Of a stretch of DNA of 64,000 nucleotides, positions 60,154-64,000 are shown piece after piece; position 1 is the first letter of the stretch; the number at the start of each line of letters is the position of its first letter. The notes below the pieces were generated by a model. It searched no databases, was not told the DNA's origin, and saw only the letters and a program-made list of their open reading frames with translations. The stretch is from JAICYJ01 sp963737445. Lineage in GTDB: Bacteria; Actinomycetota; Thermoleophilia; Gaiellales; JAICJC01. A program made the position numbers and the translations under genes. The DNA is taken from the NCBI GenBank assembly GCA_963737445.1, contig CAVTSO010000006.1, positions 62,001 to 126,000 on the forward strand. Direction: 5' to 3'.

Positions 60154-61395
60154 GCGAGCGCTTCCAGCCGCCGCGCGGCACCCGCGACTGGTTCGGTGAC
60201 GACGCCGCCGTTCGGCGCCACGTGATCGACCTGGCCCGCTCCGTGTTCGAGCCGGCCGGCTACGGTGAGGTGGTGACGCCCGGTTTCGAGGACACCGAGC
60301 TGTTCGCCCGCTCCTCCGGCGAAACCTCCGACGTCGTCAGCAAGGAGATGTATACGTTCGAGGACCGCAGCGGCCGCTCGCTGACGCTGCGCCCCGAGAG
60401 CACCGCACCGGTGATGCGCGCCTACCTCGACGGCATGTCCCGCCTGCCGCAGCCGGTCAAGGTCTGGTATTGCCAGAGCCACTTCCGCTACAACTCCGTG
60501 CAGCGCGGCCGCGCCCGCGAGCACTACCAGTTCGGCGTCGAGGTGGTCGGCTCGCCCGACGCGGCGGTCGACGCGGAGGTGATCGCGCTGCAGCATCGCT
60601 GGTATCGGCTGTGCGGTGTGCCGGAGTTGCGCCTGGAGCTGAACTCGATCGGCGACGCCACCTGCCGCCCCGCCTACGTGGCGCTGCTCGAGGAGTTCAT
60701 CGACGCCCACATCGACGAGCTCGACGACGAGTGCCTGGAGCGGCGCAAGACCAACCCGCTGCGCGTGCTCGACTGCAAGAACCCCTCCTGCCAGGCCGTG
60801 CTGGCGGCCGCCCCGCGCATCACCGACCACCTCTGCGATGACTGCGCCGCCCACTTCGCCGAGGTGCGCCGCCACCTCGACGCGCGCGGGGTGGACTACG
60901 AGCTGGTGCCCACGCTGGTGCGCGGCCTCGACTACTACACGCGAACCGCCTGGGAGTGGAGCGCGGCCGGCCTGGCCACGTCGATCTCGGGCGGCGGCCG
61001 CTACGACGGCCTGGCCGAGCAGATCGGCGGCCCGCCCACGCCCGGCGTCGGGTTCGGCGCGGGCCTCGAGCGGCTGCTCGGAGGTAGTGCGTCCCCGGCC
61101 CCCGGCGGCCGGCGGCAGCGTGCTGTTCGCGGTGATCGCCGAGCAGGCGCGCCCGCGTCTGTTCGCGCTGATGGACGAGGCCCGCGCAGCCGGGGTGACG
61201 GCGGACGCTGCCTACGGCTCCCGCCGGCTGAAGCGGATGCTGGAGCTGGCTGCGAAGCGAGGTGACACGCGGGTCGTGATCGTCGGTGACGACGAGTGGG
61301 AGCACGAGCAGGCGACGGTGCGTGATATGACCTCGGGCGTGCAGCGAAGCGTGGCGCTGGACGAGCTTGTGAAGGAGCTTGCGGGTGAGTTTTAG
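60150..61395 (+). CDS. hisS: Histidine--tRNA ligase (frameshifted)
   Basis: About 415 residues, class II synthetase. First frame: PPRGTRDWFGDD, LRPESTAPVMRAYL, QSHFRYNSVQRGRAREHYQF, VRGLDYYTRTAWEW and GGGRYDGLAEQIGGPPTPGV with GLERLL. After one extra base somewhere in 61086-61115 the second frame gives VLFAVIAEQARPRLFALMDE, AYGSRRLKRMLELAAKRGD and the stop at 61393. Essential, so the shift is probably a sequence error. GTG start overlaps the MBL gene; the end overlaps aspS by 11 bases. Confidence 0.92.
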
Positions 61396-63146
61396 AACGC
61401 GACTGGGCGGCGAGCTGCGGGCCGGCGACGCCGGTGCGCGGGTGACGGTGGCCGGCTGGGTGGCCCGCCGCCGCGACCATGGCGGCCTGGTGTTCGTCGA
61501 CCTGCGCGACCGCGCCGGCATCGTGCAGCTGGTGCTCGACCCCGACCAGGGCCAGGCCCACGCCGCCGCGCACGACCTCCGCAACGAGTACGTCGTGCAG
61601 GCCGAAGGCGTGGTCACCCCACGCTCGGCCGAGACCGTCAACCCGAAGCTGCCGACCGGCGAGGTCGAGATCCGCGTCGACCGGCTGGAGGTGCTGTCGG
61701 CGGCGTCGGTGCTCCCGTTCCAGCTCGACGAGGAGAACGTGGACGAGACGTTGCGGCTGCACCACCGCTACCTCGACCTGCGCCGCGACGCTATGCGCCA
61801 GAACCTGTGGACGCGCTTCCGGCTGACCCAGATCATCCGCCGGCACATGGAGGACAACGAGTTCTGGGAGCTGGAGACGCCGATCCTCTACAAGTCCACG
61901 CCTGAGGGCGCCAAGGAGTTCCTGGTGCCGACCTCGAGCCGGCCCGGCCAGTTCTACGCGCTGCCGCAGTCGCCACAGACGTTCAAGCAGCTGTATGCCA
62001 TCGCCGGCTACGAGCGCTACTACCAGATCGCCCGCTGCTTCAGAGACGAGGCCACCCGCGCCGATCGCACGCAGGAGTTCACGCAGCTCGACATCGAGAT
62101 GGCGTTCCTCGACCCCGAGGAGCTGTTCGGCCTGATGGAGACGCTGTTCGTGCGCGTGTGGCGCGAGCTGCTGGGCGCGGAGGTGGACGCGCCGTTCCGC
62201 CGCATGACCTGGGACGAGGCCACGCTCCGCTACGGCTCCGACAAGCCCGACCTGCGGTTCGGTGCCGAGATCGCGGACGTCACCGACCTGCTGGCCGGCA
62301 CCGAGTTCAAGGCCTTCCGGGGCGTGGTGGACGGCGGTGGGGTCGTCCGCGGCCTGGCCGTGCCCGGCGCCATGGCGTTCTCGCGCAAGGACTTCGACGA
62401 CCTGGTCGAGTTCGCCAAGGGCTGGGGCGGCAAGGGCGTGGCGTGGCTGCAGCTGCAGGCCGGCGGCGAGATCCGCTCCCCGATCGCGAAGTTCCTCTCG
62501 CCGGACGAGCTGGCGGCGATCGTCGAGCGCTGCGGCGCTGACGAGGGCGACACCATCTTCCTGGTGGCCGACGCGGAGGAGGCGGCCGTGCGGGTGCTGG
62601 GCCCGCTGCGGCTGCATCTGGGCGAACGGCTGGGCCTCATCTCCGGCGCGCTGGCAGTTCGTGTGGGTGACCGGTTTCCCGATGTTCGAGTGGCTGCCCG
62701 ACGAGGGTCGCTGGAAGGCCTCCCACAACCCCTTCTCGGCGCCGGCGCCCGGCTCGGAGCGGTTCTGGGAGGATCCCGCCGCGGCCCGCTCCTACCAGTA
62801 CGACCTGGTGCTGAACGGGAACGAGATCGGCGGCGGCTCGATCCGCAACCACCGCCCGGAGACGCAGAGCAAGGTGTTCGAGCTGCTGGGCATCTCGGCC
62901 GAGCGGGCCGAGCAGAACTTCTCGTTCCTGCTGCGGGCGCTGGCGATGGGCGCGCCGCCGCACGGCGGCATCGCGTTTGGCCTCGACCGCCTGGCGATGC
63001 TCGTGGCCGGCGTCGACTCGCTGCGCGAGGTGATCGCGTTCCCAAAGGCGCAGGGCGGGGTCGATCCCCTGACCGGTTCACCGAGCCCCGCGACACCGGC
63101 CGCGCTGGCCGAGATGGGGCTGCGGCTGGCCATCTCGTCGGCTTAA
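61385..63146 (+). CDS. aspS: Aspartate--tRNA ligase (frameshifted)
   Basis: About 587 residues, bacterial-type class IIb synthetase with an insertion domain. N-terminal OB fold VTVAGWVARRRDHGGLVFVD; catalytic blocks RTQEFTQLDIEMAFLDPEE and PQTFKQLYAIAG. One extra C at 62651 (GCG-C-TGG) breaks the frame; second frame: WQFVWVTGFPMFEWLPDEGR, NGNEIGGGSIRNHRPE, and motif 3 HGGIAFGLDRLAMLVAG. GTG 61385 is chosen because AAGGAG (61372-61377) lies 7 bases upstream. The insertion domain lies before the shift. Confidence 0.93.
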
Positions 63147-63176
63147 CCGGTTCGTCACCAGAACCTGGCGAACCGG
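63147..63176 (+). terminator. Strong hairpin terminator after aspS
   Basis: CCGGTTCG (63147-63154) pairs with CGAACCGG (63169-63176), with an inner CCAG-AAC-CTGG stem stacked on it. It starts one base after the stop codon and is the most convincing terminator in the window. Confidence 0.8.
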
Positions 63177-63230
63177 CTTCGCGCCGCTGCTACGGTGCGA
63201 CGACCAACCGATGTTGATGGAGGCGGCCGG

Positions 63231-64000
63231 ATGACACACGGGTCAGCGAACGGGACACGGATCGGCGAGGAGAAGCGGATCGCGCATACAGGCGCGCTCG
63301 CGCGCTGGGCCGGGCACTGTGCCCGGCATCCGTGGCGCGTGATCGGCACCTGGCTGGTCATCTTCGTCTCGCTGATCGTGCTGAACGTCGCGTTCCACGG
63401 CACGCTGGTCAACGACTTCAACATCCCCGGATCGGACGTCCAGAAGGCGACCGACCTGATCAACGCCAAGTTCGGCGGCCAGAAGGGATCGGCGCTGCGG
63501 GTCGTGGTGGCTGCCCCGGAGGGCCAGAGCCTCGACTCGGCCGAGGCCAAGGACGCGATCGCCAAGATGCTGGTCGCCAGCAAGCAGTCCCAGACCTCCC
63601 TGGACACCGTCAAGTCCGACGTCAGCGCGATCACCAGCCCGCTCGTCCCGGCGGGCGCGCATCAGCTGGCCAAGGACGGGCGGATCGCGTACTTCGACGT
63701 GCAGTTCGACCGGACCGGCTTCGAGCTGCCGCGCTCGGGGGTCGTCGACCTCGAGAACCAGCTGCGTGACATCGGCGCGCCGGCCGGCCTGCAGGTCGAG
63801 TTCACCGGCGATGCCGAGAGCGCTCCGCCCACCCAGGGCCTGAGCGACATCATCGGCCTGATCGCCGCGTTCATCATCCTGATCGTCCTGTTCCGCGCGC
63901 TGGTGCCGACGGTGATCCCGCTGCTGTTCGCCATCACCGCCGTTATCACGGCCTTCCTGCTGCTGTACCTGGCCGCCGCCGTCTGGCACTTCAACACCAT
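63231..64000 (+). CDS. MMPL/RND-family transporter, N-terminal part (partial)
   Basis: The gene runs off the right edge; 256 codons are visible. After a cytoplasmic N-terminus (ARWAGHCARHPWRVIGTWLV begins helix 1), a large extracytoplasmic domain follows (TLVNDFNIPGSDVQKATDLI, GSALRVVVAAPEGQSL, VEFTGDAESAPPTQGLSDI), then helices 2 and 3 (GLIAAFIILIVLFRALVPTV, PLLFAITAVITAFLLLYLAA). This is the MmpL/YdfJ layout of lipid or drug exporters. Shine-Dalgarno GGAGG (63218-63222) sets the ATG. Confidence 0.85.
   Translation, partial: MTHGSANGTRIGEEKRIAHTGALARWAGHCARHPWRVIGTWLVIFVSLIVLNVAFHGTLVNDFNIPGSDVQKATDLINAKFGGQKGSALRVVVAAPEGQSLDSAEAKDAIAKMLVASKQSQTSLDTVKSDVSAITSPLVPAGAHQLAKDGRIAYFDVQFDRTGFELPRSGVVDLENQLRDIGAPAGLQVEFTGDAESAPPTQGLSDIIGLIAAFIILIVLFRALVPTVIPLLFAITAVITAFLLLYLAAAVWHFNT

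Overview
The window is high-GC DNA from an actinomycete-like bacterium. Gene content suggests Actinomycetota, probably class Thermoleophilia: a murC-murB-ftsQ-ftsZ cell-division cluster without ftsA, a split two-subunit glycine decarboxylase, form II-like CO-dehydrogenase-family genes and many secreted L,D-transpeptidase, NlpC and lipoprotein genes. The class assignment is inference; no rRNA is present.

Layout. 1-4,060: end of the division/cell-wall cluster, with a TTGACA-17-TACCCT promoter in front of ftsZ. 4,100-8,360: gcvT-gcvH-gcvPA-gcvPB, each pair overlapping by 4 bases. 8,380-19,350: housekeeping and accessory genes (CPA1 antiporter, two L,D-transpeptidases, RibD-like reductase, ArfB, endonuclease IV, gltX, LhgO-type oxidase, tRNA-Glu). 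19,400-23,970: GNAT gene, an IS110 element sitting at the start codon of an amidase gene, then gluQ. 23,950-26,840: small secreted, lipoprotein and zinc-ribbon genes. 26,850-30,571: molybdenum hydroxylase operon (2Fe-2S, Mo and FAD subunits). 30,652-34,919: a decayed island inside tRNA-Gln(CTG), bounded by 44-bp direct repeats, with an ECF sigma factor, a broken membrane beta-propeller gene, an excisionase-like gene, a JAB fragment and half an integrase. 34,991-48,512: envelope and signalling genes (HD phosphohydrolase, NlpC/P60, CPA2 antiporter, heterodimeric ABC exporter, two PilZ proteins, pilin-like small proteins, an OYE-type flavoenzyme). 48,640-51,894: a surface-protein locus resembling Firmicute WxL/DUF916 loci. 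51,902-58,269: histidine utilisation (formiminotransferase, hutH, hutU, an SDR, hutI). 58,266-64,000: membrane proteins, an MBL hydrolase, hisS, aspS and the start of an MMPL transporter.

Two window-wide patterns stand out. First, about twenty genes have no ribosome-binding site but carry a TANNNT box (commonly TAGACT, TAGGCT, TACGAT or TAGCCT) ending 6-8 bases before the start codon, the geometry of leaderless transcription; genes inside operons and some secreted-protein genes use Shine-Dalgarno sites or 4-base overlaps instead. Second, nine plus-strand genes, including the essential hisS and aspS, are interrupted by frameshifts that are all net +1, while no minus-strand gene is interrupted. 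This looks like a systematic assembly or sequencing error rather than gene decay, so those genes are annotated as single interrupted genes.
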